Assembly: GCA_050733935.1 (NCBI GenBank)
Contig: JBOHUC010000156.1
Location: 1-17,539, forward strand
DNA: 17,539 bases
Origin: JBOHUC01 sp050733935
GTDB lineage: Bacteria; Eisenbacteria; RBG-16-71-46; DASYSL01
Reading direction: 5' to 3'
The stretch's first letter is position 1. Every line of letters begins with the position of its first letter. This document shows, in pieces, positions 1-7,611 of the stretch. Under the pieces are notes generated by a model that was given only the letters and a program-made list of their open reading frames with translations, was not told the DNA's origin and made no database searches. A program made the translations under genes and the position numbers.

Positions 1-378
1 GCGCTGTCGCTCGCCGTCGTCGCTCTCGTTGCCGGCCGCTTCGCGCACGTGCATCCCGGCGGGCTCGCTGGCCTCCTCGCGTTCGCGCCGGCGTGCCCGT
101 TTCACGTCTGGACGGGATGGCCGTGCCCGACCTGCGGCTCGACACGGGCCGCGCTCGCGCTTCTGTCCGGCGATCCATGGACGGCCTTTTCGATCAATCC
201 TCTCGCCACGCTCGCTCTCGTGGGCGGCAGCGCGGTCGTCTTGTTCGCACCCGCCTGGGTGCTCGCGGGCGGGCCGGTTCCCGTGGCCCCCGATCCCCGC
301 GCGGCGCGATGGCTGCGCGGGGCCATCGTCTTCGGCGTGGGCCTCAACTGGATCTATCTGATCGTGCAACGAATCTGA
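1..378 (+). CDS. DUF2752 family membrane protein, 5' end missing
   Basis: The reading frame is open from the first base of the window, so the true start lies to the left. The readable part begins with a hydrophobic stretch (ALSLAVVALVAG). It then shows the DUF2752 hallmark: a CPF motif, an aromatic loop, CPTCGSTRA, and further on a SINPLA-type segment. Two more hydrophobic segments follow (around codons 50-75 and 95-120 of the visible frame), giving about three membrane helices, which is usual for this small family. The function of DUF2752 proteins is not established; the paired cysteines could bind metal or form a disulfide, but that is inference. A GTG at 49 is in frame, but starting there would cut off the first helix. 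The gene lies 50 bases before the WYL regulators on the same strand, so co-transcription is possible. Confidence 0.8.
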   Translation, partial: ALSLAVVALVAGRFAHVHPGGLAGLLAFAPACPFHVWTGWPCPTCGSTRAALALLSGDPWTAFSINPLATLALVGGSAVVLFAPAWVLAGGPVPVAPDPRAARWLRGAIVFGVGLNWIYLIVQRI

Positions 379-428
379 CGCCGCGTGCCTTGTTCGGCCC
401 CGGTGGCTGGGATATCGTGCCCGTCGCC

Positions 429-1433
429 ATGGCCGAGTCGAAATCGAAGCGCCTCATCGATCTCCTCACGCTGCTCCTGAGCTCACGCTATCCCGTGTCG
501 AAGAACGCGATCCGCCGCCTCGCGGGTTATCCACGCGGGGAGGAGGCGTTCCATCGCCAGTTCGAGCGCGACAAGCAGGCGCTGCGCGAGCTCGGGTTTC
601 CCCTGCGTGAGGTTGCGGACGAGGACGAAGGCGGTTACGCGCTCGAGCGCGCGCGTCTTCGGCTTCCCGAAGTTCACCTCACGGCCGAGGAAACGGTGGC
701 ACTCGCGCTCGCACGCCGGCTCGGCGGTTTCCACGCGCTCGTCGGAAGCTCGGTGCGCGATGCGCTCGGAAAGATCGGCATCCTGGCCGCGGATGCCCAG
801 TCCCTGCCGGGCGTCGCGTACGCGGCGCCGCCGTCGCGCTCGAAGAGCGAGGAGGAACGTCTGCGTTCGCTCGAATCGGCGGTCGCGCGCGGGCATCGCT
901 TGAAGCTCCGCTACCGCAAGCTCGGCGAAGCAAAGGGCCTCGATCGCGACGTCGATCCGTACGGGCTCTACGTGTTCGGCGGCGGCTGGTACCTGGTCGC
1001 GTTCGATCATCTGAGGCGCGGCATGCGCACCTTTCGCACGAGCCGGATCGAGAAGCTCTCGCGCGCAACGCGCAGTGCCGGGCCGGATTTCGACGTGCCG
1101 CGCGAGTTCAAGATCGAGGACTACGTGGAGCGGATGCGGATGACCGGATGGCGCACGATCGTCGAGGATGCGGTCGTCCGCTTCGCTCCGTCGGAGAGCT
1201 GGCGGGTGAGCCGCCTGGGTGGACCGCGCCAGCGCGTCAAGCGGCTGCCCGGCGGCGCGCTCGAAGTCCGGTTCCGGCGCGCGAACCCCGACGCGATCGT
1301 GACCTGGGTCGCGGGTCTCGGCCGCGGGGTCGAGATCGTGGAGCCGCTGGCGCTTCGCGAAGAGGCGCGTCGGTTCGCCGAGCGCGTCGCGAAAGCGCAC
1401 ACGGGCGCGCCGCACCCCGAACGGCGGACGTGA
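429..1433 (+). CDS. WYL-domain transcriptional regulator, PafB-like (first of tandem pair)
   Basis: This is a 334-residue helix-turn-helix plus WYL protein. Residues 1-75 form a winged-helix region beginning with the SKSKRLIDLLTLL helix typical of PafB/YafY-type regulators. The WYL domain lies around residues 135-225: a basic LKLRYRKLG strand, a VDPYGLYVFGGGWYLVAFDH core with the literal WYL triad, and a FRTSRIEKL strand. A WCX-like C-terminal domain follows. WYL domains usually sense a ligand, often nucleic acid, and PafBC in actinobacteria activates DNA-damage genes; the regulon here is unknown. I chose the ATG at 429 because it places the conserved helix near the N-terminus; a GTG at 417 is in frame but adds nothing conserved. 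No good Shine-Dalgarno is visible. The stop TGA shares one base with the next ATG (TGATG). Confidence 0.9.
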   Translation: MAESKSKRLIDLLTLLLSSRYPVSKNAIRRLAGYPRGEEAFHRQFERDKQALRELGFPLREVADEDEGGYALERARLRLPEVHLTAEETVALALARRLGGFHALVGSSVRDALGKIGILAADAQSLPGVAYAAPPSRSKSEEERLRSLESAVARGHRLKLRYRKLGEAKGLDRDVDPYGLYVFGGGWYLVAFDHLRRGMRTFRTSRIEKLSRATRSAGPDFDVPREFKIEDYVERMRMTGWRTIVEDAVVRFAPSESWRVSRLGGPRQRVKRLPGGALEVRFRRANPDAIVTWVAGLGRGVEIVEPLALREEARRFAERVAKAHTGAPHPERRT

Positions 1434-2398
1434 TGGCGCGCGCCCTCGAGCACATTCCACGGCTTCTCCACCTCGTCCGGATCCTCGCGCGCGCGAAGGA
1501 GCTTCCGATCGCGCGCCTGTGCGAGGAGCTCGAGGTGACCGAGGCCGAGCTGCGTGCGGACATCGAGCTTCTCTCGCTGTGCGGTCTCCCGCCTTACGGC
1601 CCCGATAATCTGATCGAGATCGACATCGTCGGGGATCGCGTGCGGCTTTCGAACCGGCTCCTTGCACCGCCGCCGCTCCAGCTGAGCGACGAAGAGGCGG
1701 CCGGGCTCCGGGTCGCGCTCCGCATCGCCGAAGCCCAGGGATGGCCGGAGCGGAAGGCGCTCTCGAGCGCGATCGCGAAGCTCGAGGACGCGCTCCTGCC
1801 CGAGCGTCGCGAGGGCGCGCGGCGTCTCGCGCGCCGGCTCGCCGTCGAGCCGCGCGACCGCTCGGAGGAGCGCTTTCTCGATCCCGTGCGGCGCGCGATC
1901 GCGGATCGCGTCACGCTCGACGTCGAGTACTACAGCGACGGGCGCGAGGCCATGACCACGCGGCGCGTCGATCCGTATCGCCTGGTCGCGCTGCCGCGCG
2001 CGCGCTACGTGATCGCCTGGTGCCACATGCGCAAGGCCGTGCTCGTGTTCCGCCTCGATCGATTCCTCAAGATGAAGCGGACGAACGAACGTTTTACGAT
2101 GCCCGACAATCTCGCGGTCGAGGACTATGTCGGCGAGAGGCCCCGCGACGCCGCGACGATGGTCGCGATCACGGTGCGCTTCGCGCCCGAAGTGGGCCGG
2201 GTCGCGCTCGAGACCTATCCCGAAGCGAAGGCGACCCCGGACGGTGGGGCGCTGTGGAAGACGCGCGCGTGGCCGACGCTCGCGTTTTGCCGGCAGATGC
2301 TCGCGTGGGGTGGAACGGCGGAGGTGATCGAGCCGGCCTCGCTCAGGGAACAGGTGCGCGAGTACGCGGACGGGATTGCGCGCCGCTACTCCGACTGA
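1433..2398 (+). CDS. WYL-domain transcriptional regulator, PafC-like (second of tandem pair)
   Basis: This 321-residue protein is the partner of the preceding regulator. Its N-terminal 80 residues carry a helix-turn-helix (ELPIARLCEELEVTEAELRADI) followed by a wing. The WYL-type domain at about residues 150-225 keeps the VDPYRLV strand and the FRLDRFLKM strand, but the WYL triad itself reads RYV (ARYVIAWCH). A C-terminal WCX-like domain ends in a LREQVREYADGIA helix. The ATG overlaps the stop of the first gene by one base, so the two proteins are almost certainly made together and may form a PafBC-like heterodimer. That tandem order is well known in actinobacteria; the function here is inferred by analogy only. 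The gene ends three bases from the convergent pabC stop, with no obvious terminator between them. Confidence 0.88.
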   Translation: MARALEHIPRLLHLVRILARAKELPIARLCEELEVTEAELRADIELLSLCGLPPYGPDNLIEIDIVGDRVRLSNRLLAPPPLQLSDEEAAGLRVALRIAEAQGWPERKALSSAIAKLEDALLPERREGARRLARRLAVEPRDRSEERFLDPVRRAIADRVTLDVEYYSDGREAMTTRRVDPYRLVALPRARYVIAWCHMRKAVLVFRLDRFLKMKRTNERFTMPDNLAVEDYVGERPRDAATMVAITVRFAPEVGRVALETYPEAKATPDGGALWKTRAWPTLAFCRQMLAWGGTAEVIEPASLREQVREYADGIARRYSD

Positions 2399-2401
2399 AG
2401 C

Positions 2402-3301
2402 CTACGGCGCGTGATAGGGCGCCCGGCGTGCGGCCTTTCGCCAGGCGGTGTGCTTCTCGAGGAGCTCCCGCGTCACCGGCCCCGGCCGTCCGTTCCCCAC
2501 GACCTGTCCGTCGACGCCGACGAGCGGAACGATTCCCGATACGGCATTCGTGAGGAACGCTTCGTCCGCGCGCAGGAGGTCGCTCGCGTGGATCGGCTCC
2601 TCCGTGCAGCGGTCCGGCCCGAGCCAGGCGCGCACGCGCGCGCGTCCGATCCCCGAGAGGATCGGAAGCGTCGCCGGCGGCGTCACGGCCCGCCCGCCGC
2701 GCACCGCGAACACGTTCGATCCGGTGGCCTCGAGGACGCGCCCGCGCTCGTCGGTGAGGATCGCCTCGCGATCGCCCATTGCGTGCGCCCGCGCGGCCGC
2801 GACCACGTATGCGAGTCCCGACGTGGTCTTGAAGCGCGCGAGGTCCCCGGGCAGGAGTCCCTGGACCGTGCGCGCGCGCACCCCTTCGCGGACGCGATCC
2901 TCCTCTGCCGGATCGGCCGCGAACGCGGCGACCAGAAGCGACGGCGGTCCGTCGTCCGGGCGTGGAGCGTAGCCGCGGCCGCGACCCACTCCGCGGAGCC
3001 ACGTGGCACGAATCACGGCGGCCGGCGCTCCGGCTGCGGGCACGCCCGCGAGGCACTCGGCAAGGCCGCGCTCCCAGAGCGCGGGAGCGAGGCCCGGAAA
3101 CGCGAGCTCGCGCGCGGACCACGAGAGGCGATCGAGATGGCGTCCGGGATCGAGCGGAACGCCGTCCTGGACGGGCAGAGTTTCGAAGAGTCCGTCCCCG
3201 TACAGCAGGCCGCGCTCGTTGGCCGGGAAGAGCGGCTCGCCCGGATCGCACACGCGCCCGTCGAGCCAGACCGAGAGGAGGAGCTCGCGAACGGGACTCA
3301 T
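2402..3301 (-). CDS. pabC: 4-amino-4-deoxychorismate lyase (PLP class IV aminotransferase fold)
   Basis: This 299-residue protein matches class IV PLP enzymes (PabC, D-amino-acid aminotransferase, branched-chain aminotransferase). Visible hallmarks are the early RGLLYGDGLFET motif (31-41), the PLP lysine K158 within ARFKTTSGLAYV, the LEATGSNVF motif with E191 (190-198), and the FLTNAVSGIVPL motif (249-260). PabC removes pyruvate from aminodeoxychorismate to give 4-aminobenzoate for folate. Fold alone cannot separate PabC from the aminotransferases. The context can: its ATG overlaps the pabB stop as ATGA (3298-3301), so the two genes are translationally coupled and make successive enzymes. The ATG at 3301 is the natural start, since earlier codons lie inside pabB. 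It shares a 3' junction with the convergent WYL genes. Confidence 0.92.
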   Translation of the reverse strand: MSPVRELLLSVWLDGRVCDPGEPLFPANERGLLYGDGLFETLPVQDGVPLDPGRHLDRLSWSARELAFPGLAPALWERGLAECLAGVPAAGAPAAVIRATWLRGVGRGRGYAPRPDDGPPSLLVAAFAADPAEEDRVREGVRARTVQGLLPGDLARFKTTSGLAYVVAAARAHAMGDREAILTDERGRVLEATGSNVFAVRGGRAVTPPATLPILSGIGRARVRAWLGPDRCTEEPIHASDLLRADEAFLTNAVSGIVPLVGVDGQVVGNGRPGPVTRELLEKHTAWRKAARRAPYHAP

Positions 3302-4854
3302 CCCGCGCGCGCCGAGACGGCCGCGTGCATCGCGCGGGCCTTGCTCCAGGTTTCCGCCGCTTCTTCGTCGAGCTTCGAGTCGATGACGATGCCGCCGCCC
3401 GCCTGATACGACGCGCGTCCCTGGCTCACGAGAATCGTCCGGATCGCGACGTTGAGCCCGAAATTGCCGTCGAAACCCATCCATCCGAGCCCGCCCGTGT
3501 ACTGCGCGCGCCGTGTCGGTTCGAGCTCCTCGAGCACTTCGATCGCTCGGCGCTTCGGGGCCCCCGTGATCGATCCCGCAGGAAATGCGGCGGCGATCGC
3601 CTCCCACGACCCGACGCCCGCGCGCAGCGTGCCGGTGATCGTCGACGTCAAATGATGCACGGTCAGAAACACCTCGTGTCCCGCGAGCGTCTCCGCCCGC
3701 ACGGTGCCGTAGTCGCAGACGCGGCCCAGGTCATTTCGGTGGACGTCGACGATCATGACGTGCTCGGCGCGATCCTTGGGGCTGGCGGCGAGCTCGGCCA
3801 TGAGCCGCGCGTCCTCGGCCGCGTCGCCGCCGCGCGGTCGCGTCCCCTTGATCGGCCGCGTGACGAGCCTCTGTCCGTCGCGCGCGAGGAAGAGCTCGGG
3901 CGACGCGGAGACCACCGCCCGGTCCGGCGCCGTGAACAGCGCGCCGTACGGCGCGCGCGCCCGCTCGCGGAGACGCGCGTAGAGAAGCGAGGCCGGGTCC
4001 GTGGACGGCGCGTCGAAACGGCGCGTGAGGTTCGCCTGATAGAGATCGCCCGCGCGCAGGTATTCCTGCACGCGCTCGAACGCGGCGCCGTATTCCGCGT
4101 CGGTCATGTTCGAGTGGAGCTCGGCGGGCGAGGGCGCCGACGCTCCGCCTTCGCTCGACGGCGCGCGCCGCGCGGCCGAGAGATTGGCGGCCATGCGATC
4201 GAGCGCTTCCTCGGGGGCGCCGAACGCCGGATGCCGGGACGCCACGGCGAACGCGCGGGCGCTCGGATGATGGAACGCAAGGAGCGCCCCGGTGATCCGG
4301 AGGTCGAACCACGGCCAGTCGAGGTCGTCGGTCGCGCGCGACTTCCAGGGGGCGAAGTCGTCGAGCGCGCGCGCGGCGTCGTAGGACAGCGCGATCATCC
4401 AACCGCCGCGAAACGGCGGCCGCGGGGTTCCGGCCGGAAGCGGAGCGCGCGGCCCGGTCGCGCTCGTGCCCGCACCGACGCTCGCGCCCGCGCGTGCGAA
4501 CTTCTCCCACTCCGCCGAGAGCGTCTGCCACGGACGCTGCGGCTCGGCCGCGAGCGAAGCGACGAACGCGAACGGATCGGACCCCGCCCGGGCATCCGCT
4601 TTCTCTCCGCCCGAAAACGACCAGATCCCGCGCCGATGCTCGAGCGCGCGCGCGGGATTCCACGCGAGGAACGTCCAGATGCCCCACGGGGATTCGGGGA
4701 GCCCCGATTCGAGCAACGAGATGTGCGTCGCTCCGATGGCCTCGAGACCGCGTGCGAGACGCGCCGGATCGGACCATTCGATCTCGCGCAGGAACGCGTC
4801 CTCGAGCGCGAGATTGCCGCCGGGGGAGAGGGTGGAGCGCGGACCTTCGAACAT
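3298..4854 (-). CDS. pabB: Aminodeoxychorismate synthase component I
   Basis: This 518-residue protein is a chorismate-utilising enzyme of the TrpE/PabB family. The C-terminal catalytic domain shows SASPELFL (316-323), RPIKGTRPRGGD (333-344), DVHRNDLGRV (370-379), GSITGAPK (427-434) and a final AGGGIV (485-490). The lysine K336 in PIKGT is diagnostic: PabB uses it as the nucleophile, whereas anthranilate synthase has PIAGT. It therefore aminates chorismate to aminodeoxychorismate using ammonia from PabA, and no pabA is in the window. The N-terminal domain has an LLES motif (47-50) similar to the tryptophan site of TrpE relatives. Low-complexity linkers lie around 121-148 and 229-245. The start ATG at 4854 has no Shine-Dalgarno in front of it. 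It forms an operon with pabC. Confidence 0.94.
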   Translation of the reverse strand: MFEGPRSTLSPGGNLALEDAFLREIEWSDPARLARGLEAIGATHISLLESGLPESPWGIWTFLAWNPARALEHRRGIWSFSGGEKADARAGSDPFAFVASLAAEPQRPWQTLSAEWEKFARAGASVGAGTSATGPRAPLPAGTPRPPFRGGWMIALSYDAARALDDFAPWKSRATDDLDWPWFDLRITGALLAFHHPSARAFAVASRHPAFGAPEEALDRMAANLSAARRAPSSEGGASAPSPAELHSNMTDAEYGAAFERVQEYLRAGDLYQANLTRRFDAPSTDPASLLYARLRERARAPYGALFTAPDRAVVSASPELFLARDGQRLVTRPIKGTRPRGGDAAEDARLMAELAASPKDRAEHVMIVDVHRNDLGRVCDYGTVRAETLAGHEVFLTVHHLTSTITGTLRAGVGSWEAIAAAFPAGSITGAPKRRAIEVLEELEPTRRAQYTGGLGWMGFDGNFGLNVAIRTILVSQGRASYQAGGGIVIDSKLDEEAAETWSKARAMHAAVSARAG

Positions 4855-4860
4855 GGGCTC

Positions 4861-4889
4861 ACGATAGCCGCGGCCCGTCCGATGGACAA
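4861..4889 (-). promoter_or_regulatory. Possible pabBC promoter giving a near-leaderless transcript
   Basis: The 65-base gap between divergent pabB and the amidohydrolase gene must hold promoters for both if each is transcribed from here. On the minus strand, TTGTCC (4889-4884) and TATCGT (4866-4861) are separated by 17 bases; each matches sigma-70 consensus at four of six positions. Initiation would fall about at the pabB ATG, which also lacks a Shine-Dalgarno, so the mRNA might be leaderless. The match is weak and could be chance. I saw no convincing plus-strand promoter in the same gap. Confidence 0.25.
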
Positions 4890-4919
4890 GCGATCAACCC
4901 TGTGGCACGCTGAGACTTC

Positions 4920-6299
4920 GTGAGCACGACGACGACATACGCGGGCGCGACTCTGATCACGATGGACGCGCAACGCTCGATCGTGGAGGGCGACCTTCGC
5001 ATCGAGGGAGGGCGCATTACCGGGGTCGGGGGCCCGTTCCGCGACCGTCCGGCCACCGGCGGAGTGCGCGTCGACTGCCGCGGGACGTACATCGTGCCGG
5101 GGTTCATTCAGACGCACGTGCACCTGTGCCAGGCGCTCTTCCGCGGCCTCGCCGAGGAGACCGATCTCCTCGACTGGCTCAAGGACAAGATCTGGCCGCT
5201 CGAAGCCGCACACGACGCGGAGTCGCTCGGCTACTCGGCGCGCATCGCCCTCATCGAGGCGATCCGGAACGGCACGACCACGATGCTCGACATGGGCACG
5301 GTCCGGCACACGGACGCGATCGCCGAGGCGGCGTCGGAGAGCGGCATCCGCGTGAGTCTCGGGAAGGCGCTCATGGACACGGGCGAAGGCGTGCCCGAGC
5401 ACCTGCGTGAGCCGACGCTCGCGGCCCTGACCGAAGCCGAAGCGCTCATCCGCCGCTGGCACGGCACGTCGGAGGGACGCATCTCCGCGAACCTCTCGCC
5501 GCGCTTCATCCTCTCGTGCACGCGGGATCTCTGGCTCGGCGTCCGCCGGCTGTCCGAGCAGTACGACCTTCCGGTCCACACGCACATCAACGAGAGCCCG
5601 GGCGAGATCTCGGCGATCGAGCGTGTCGTGGGGACGAGTGCGGTCTCGTACTTCGACGCGCTCGGGATCCTGAACGAGCGCTTCGTGGGTGCACACGGCG
5701 TGTGGCTCACGGATCTCGAGCGCAGGCTCCTGGCCGAGCGGGGGGCGCGCGTCACGCATTGCCCGACTTCGAACTTCAAGCTCGCCTCGGGCGCGTGCGA
5801 CGTGCGCGCGCTGCGCGACGCGGGCGTCGTGGTCGGTCTCGGCGCCGACGGCGCGCCGTGCAACAATCGCATCGATCCGTTCGCCGAAATGAAGCTTGCG
5901 GGGCTCGTGAGCCGGTACTTGAGGCACAGCCACGCGCTCTCCGCCGAGGAGGTCGTGGCGCTGGCCACGATCGAAGGGGCGCGCACGCTTCGTCTCGACG
6001 ACACGATCGGAAGCCTCGAAGTGGGCAAGGCAGCCGACTTCGTGGTCGTCGAAGCGAGCGGAGCCGCGGAATCGCCGATGTCGGGCACCGATCCGTACAC
6101 CGCGCTCGTGTACCAGACGACGCATGCCGCCGTGCGCACCGTCGTGTGCAACGGCCAGGTCGTCTGCGACGAGGGACGTGTCCGCGCGTGGGACGAAGAG
6201 TCGATCGTCGAGGGCGCGGAGGCCGCGCGCCGCGAAGTCGTCGAACGGGCCGGGCTCACCTCGCTTCTCGCACCGGCCATGATCCGCGCGTTCCGGTGA
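4920..6299 (+). CDS. Atz/Trz-type amidohydrolase, probable MTA/SAH-like or aminofutalosine-like deaminase
   Basis: This 459-residue protein is a complete metal-dependent amidohydrolase of the Atz/Trz/MtaD group. Metal ligands can be read directly: H66 and H68 in QTHVH, H222 in HTHINES, and D310 in GLGADGAPCNN. The catalytic residues E225 and H259 (GAHGVW) are present, as is the conserved HCPTSNFKLASG segment (280-291). Family members with this pattern remove an amino group from methylthioadenosine, S-adenosylhomocysteine, aminofutalosine or related purines, or dechlorinate triazines; the substrate cannot be settled by eye. Translation starts at GTG 4920, because the conserved N-terminal strand ATLITMD lies just inside it; the Shine-Dalgarno is poor. 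It is followed four bases later by a degenerate sister gene and then by an ABC ATPase. Confidence 0.9.
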   Translation: MSTTTTYAGATLITMDAQRSIVEGDLRIEGGRITGVGGPFRDRPATGGVRVDCRGTYIVPGFIQTHVHLCQALFRGLAEETDLLDWLKDKIWPLEAAHDAESLGYSARIALIEAIRNGTTTMLDMGTVRHTDAIAEAASESGIRVSLGKALMDTGEGVPEHLREPTLAALTEAEALIRRWHGTSEGRISANLSPRFILSCTRDLWLGVRRLSEQYDLPVHTHINESPGEISAIERVVGTSAVSYFDALGILNERFVGAHGVWLTDLERRLLAERGARVTHCPTSNFKLASGACDVRALRDAGVVVGLGADGAPCNNRIDPFAEMKLAGLVSRYLRHSHALSAEEVVALATIEGARTLRLDDTIGSLEVGKAADFVVVEASGAAESPMSGTDPYTALVYQTTHAAVRTVVCNGQVVCDEGRVRAWDEESIVEGAEAARREVVERAGLTSLLAPAMIRAFR

Positions 6300-6303
6300 C
6301 ACG

Positions 6304-7611
6304 ATGATCCTCGGGCCGGCGACGATCCTCGGCGGAGGGGCCGAGTCGCAGGTCCTTCCCAACAGCGCGCTCCGCATCGTCGGCGCGCACGTCGCGGCAC
6401 TCGGCCCGCACGCCGACGTCGTCTCGGCGTTTCCCGAGGAACCGGTGTGGGACGCGGCGCACCGCGTCATTGTCCCGGGGCTCGTGAACGCGTTCGTGCT
6501 GCCCCATGCCGTGCTCGGCGAGGGGCTTCTGGGCTATGCGGACGTGGGCGCGCCCGCGCGGCCGTTCGAGGACGGGCTCGATGCGGACGGCCTCCAAGTC
6601 TGCACGCTCGCGGCCCTGCTCGCAGGGCTCCGGCACGGGGTCACGACGACCTTCCTCGCGGCGGCACCGTACGGCGTCGAGTCGGGCGGGCTCGCCGCGA
6701 TCGCGCGCGCCGCCGAGGAAGTGCCCGTACGCGTCTGCATCGCGGGACTCGTCACGGACCGGCATGGCGCCGCGCGGACGAAGGCGTTGATCGAAGAGAA
6801 CGCCGGGCTCGTCGAGCAGGCGAAGAAGGGATGGGGAGATCGCCTGCGCGCCGTGTTCGGCCTCGGTCCGCTCGCCGAGGTGTCGCAGACGACGCTCGAG
6901 GCGGTTGCCGCGAAGGCGGACGCGATGGGAGCGGGCGTGCTCGTTCGGACGTCCGGGGACGAACACGATGCACGGTCCGCGCGCGAGCGCGAGGGCACGA
7001 CGCCGATCGGCCGGCTCGTGCGCGCCGGACTCTTGAACGAACGAACGATCGTCACGCAGGCGCGCGCGCTTCCCGAGCCGGACTGGGAGCTGTTGCGCGC
7101 GAGCGGCACACCCTGGGTCTCGACGCCACGCGAGGACGCGGAGGAGCACGGCATGAGTCTCGACTACGTGGAGCTCGGCACGCGCGGTCTCATTCCCGCG
7201 TTCGGCACCGGATCGCTCACGCCCCACCTCTTCGGGGAGGCGGAGATGGCGTATCGCGGGGCTCGCCTGCGCGGACGCCCCGCCCGCGAGGCCAAGCGCG
7301 TGGCCGCGGCCGCACTGTTCGATCGCGGACCGGCCATTGCGCAGAAGCACTTCGTGCCCGGACTCGGGAGCCTCCTTCCCGGATCGCCCGCGGATCTCGC
7401 GGTGCTCGACGTCTATCCCGCCACGCCCCTCGGTCCCGAGAACTGGACCGACCATCTCCTTCAGAGTCTCGCGAGCGCGCGCGTCCACTCGGTCATGGTC
7501 GCGGGCGAGCTCCTGCTGCAGGAGGGACGGCCCACGGCGGTGGACGAACGGGAAGTGCAGAAGCGGGCGCGCGCCGTCGTGCACCGTCTCTGGCCGCAGG
7601 TGGCGCCGTGA
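6304..7611 (+). CDS. SsnA-like amidohydrolase-fold protein lacking all metal ligands (predicted pseudoenzyme)
   Basis: At 435 residues this is full length for the SsnA/Atz/Trz family. It keeps the fold signposts: the N-terminal strand (GPATILGGG), IVPGLVN (56-62), GVTTTF (112-117), and the C-terminal PGSPADLAVLDV (359-370). Its active site is gone. The HxH after PGLVN reads F64-V65-L66; the third histidine is R215 and the nearby glutamate is G218 (LVRTSGD); the AH motif histidine is Q252 (IVTQARAL); the GTD aspartate is G303 (FGTGSLTPH). The frame is intact, the composition matches its neighbours, and it sits between two intact genes, so it is not simply decaying. It may be a regulatory or binding subunit for the upstream enzyme or for the downstream ATPase; that is inference. 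A weak GGTGA lies just before the ATG. Its stop overlaps the next start (GTGA). Confidence 0.85.
   Translation: MILGPATILGGGAESQVLPNSALRIVGAHVAALGPHADVVSAFPEEPVWDAAHRVIVPGLVNAFVLPHAVLGEGLLGYADVGAPARPFEDGLDADGLQVCTLAALLAGLRHGVTTTFLAAAPYGVESGGLAAIARAAEEVPVRVCIAGLVTDRHGAARTKALIEENAGLVEQAKKGWGDRLRAVFGLGPLAEVSQTTLEAVAAKADAMGAGVLVRTSGDEHDARSAREREGTTPIGRLVRAGLLNERTIVTQARALPEPDWELLRASGTPWVSTPREDAEEHGMSLDYVELGTRGLIPAFGTGSLTPHLFGEAEMAYRGARLRGRPAREAKRVAAAALFDRGPAIAQKHFVPGLGSLLPGSPADLAVLDVYPATPLGPENWTDHLLQSLASARVHSVMVAGELLLQEGRPTAVDEREVQKRARAVVHRLWPQVAP

Noticed and set aside
1121..2026. Long minus-strand frames opposite the WYL regulators
   Set aside because: Both plus-strand genes have HTH and WYL motifs and coupled starts; the antisense frames have no domain content.
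2962..4923. A 653-codon open frame on the plus strand across pabB/pabC
   Set aside because: It lies opposite pabB and pabC, which have clear catalytic motifs. Its translation is Arg/Ala/Gly-rich without any domain, as expected for an antisense frame in high-GC DNA.
4395..6470. A 691-codon open frame on the minus strand across the amidohydrolase gene
   Set aside because: It is antisense to an enzyme with a complete active site. The translation is dominated by Arg, Asp and His with no fold features, so it is a GC-driven shadow.
6256..7584. A 442-codon minus-strand open frame opposite the second amidohydrolase
   Set aside because: I considered whether the apparent pseudoenzyme was itself a shadow of this frame. 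The plus-strand protein keeps conserved family segments (IVPGLVN, GVTTTF, PGSPADLAVLDV) and the minus-strand one shows none.
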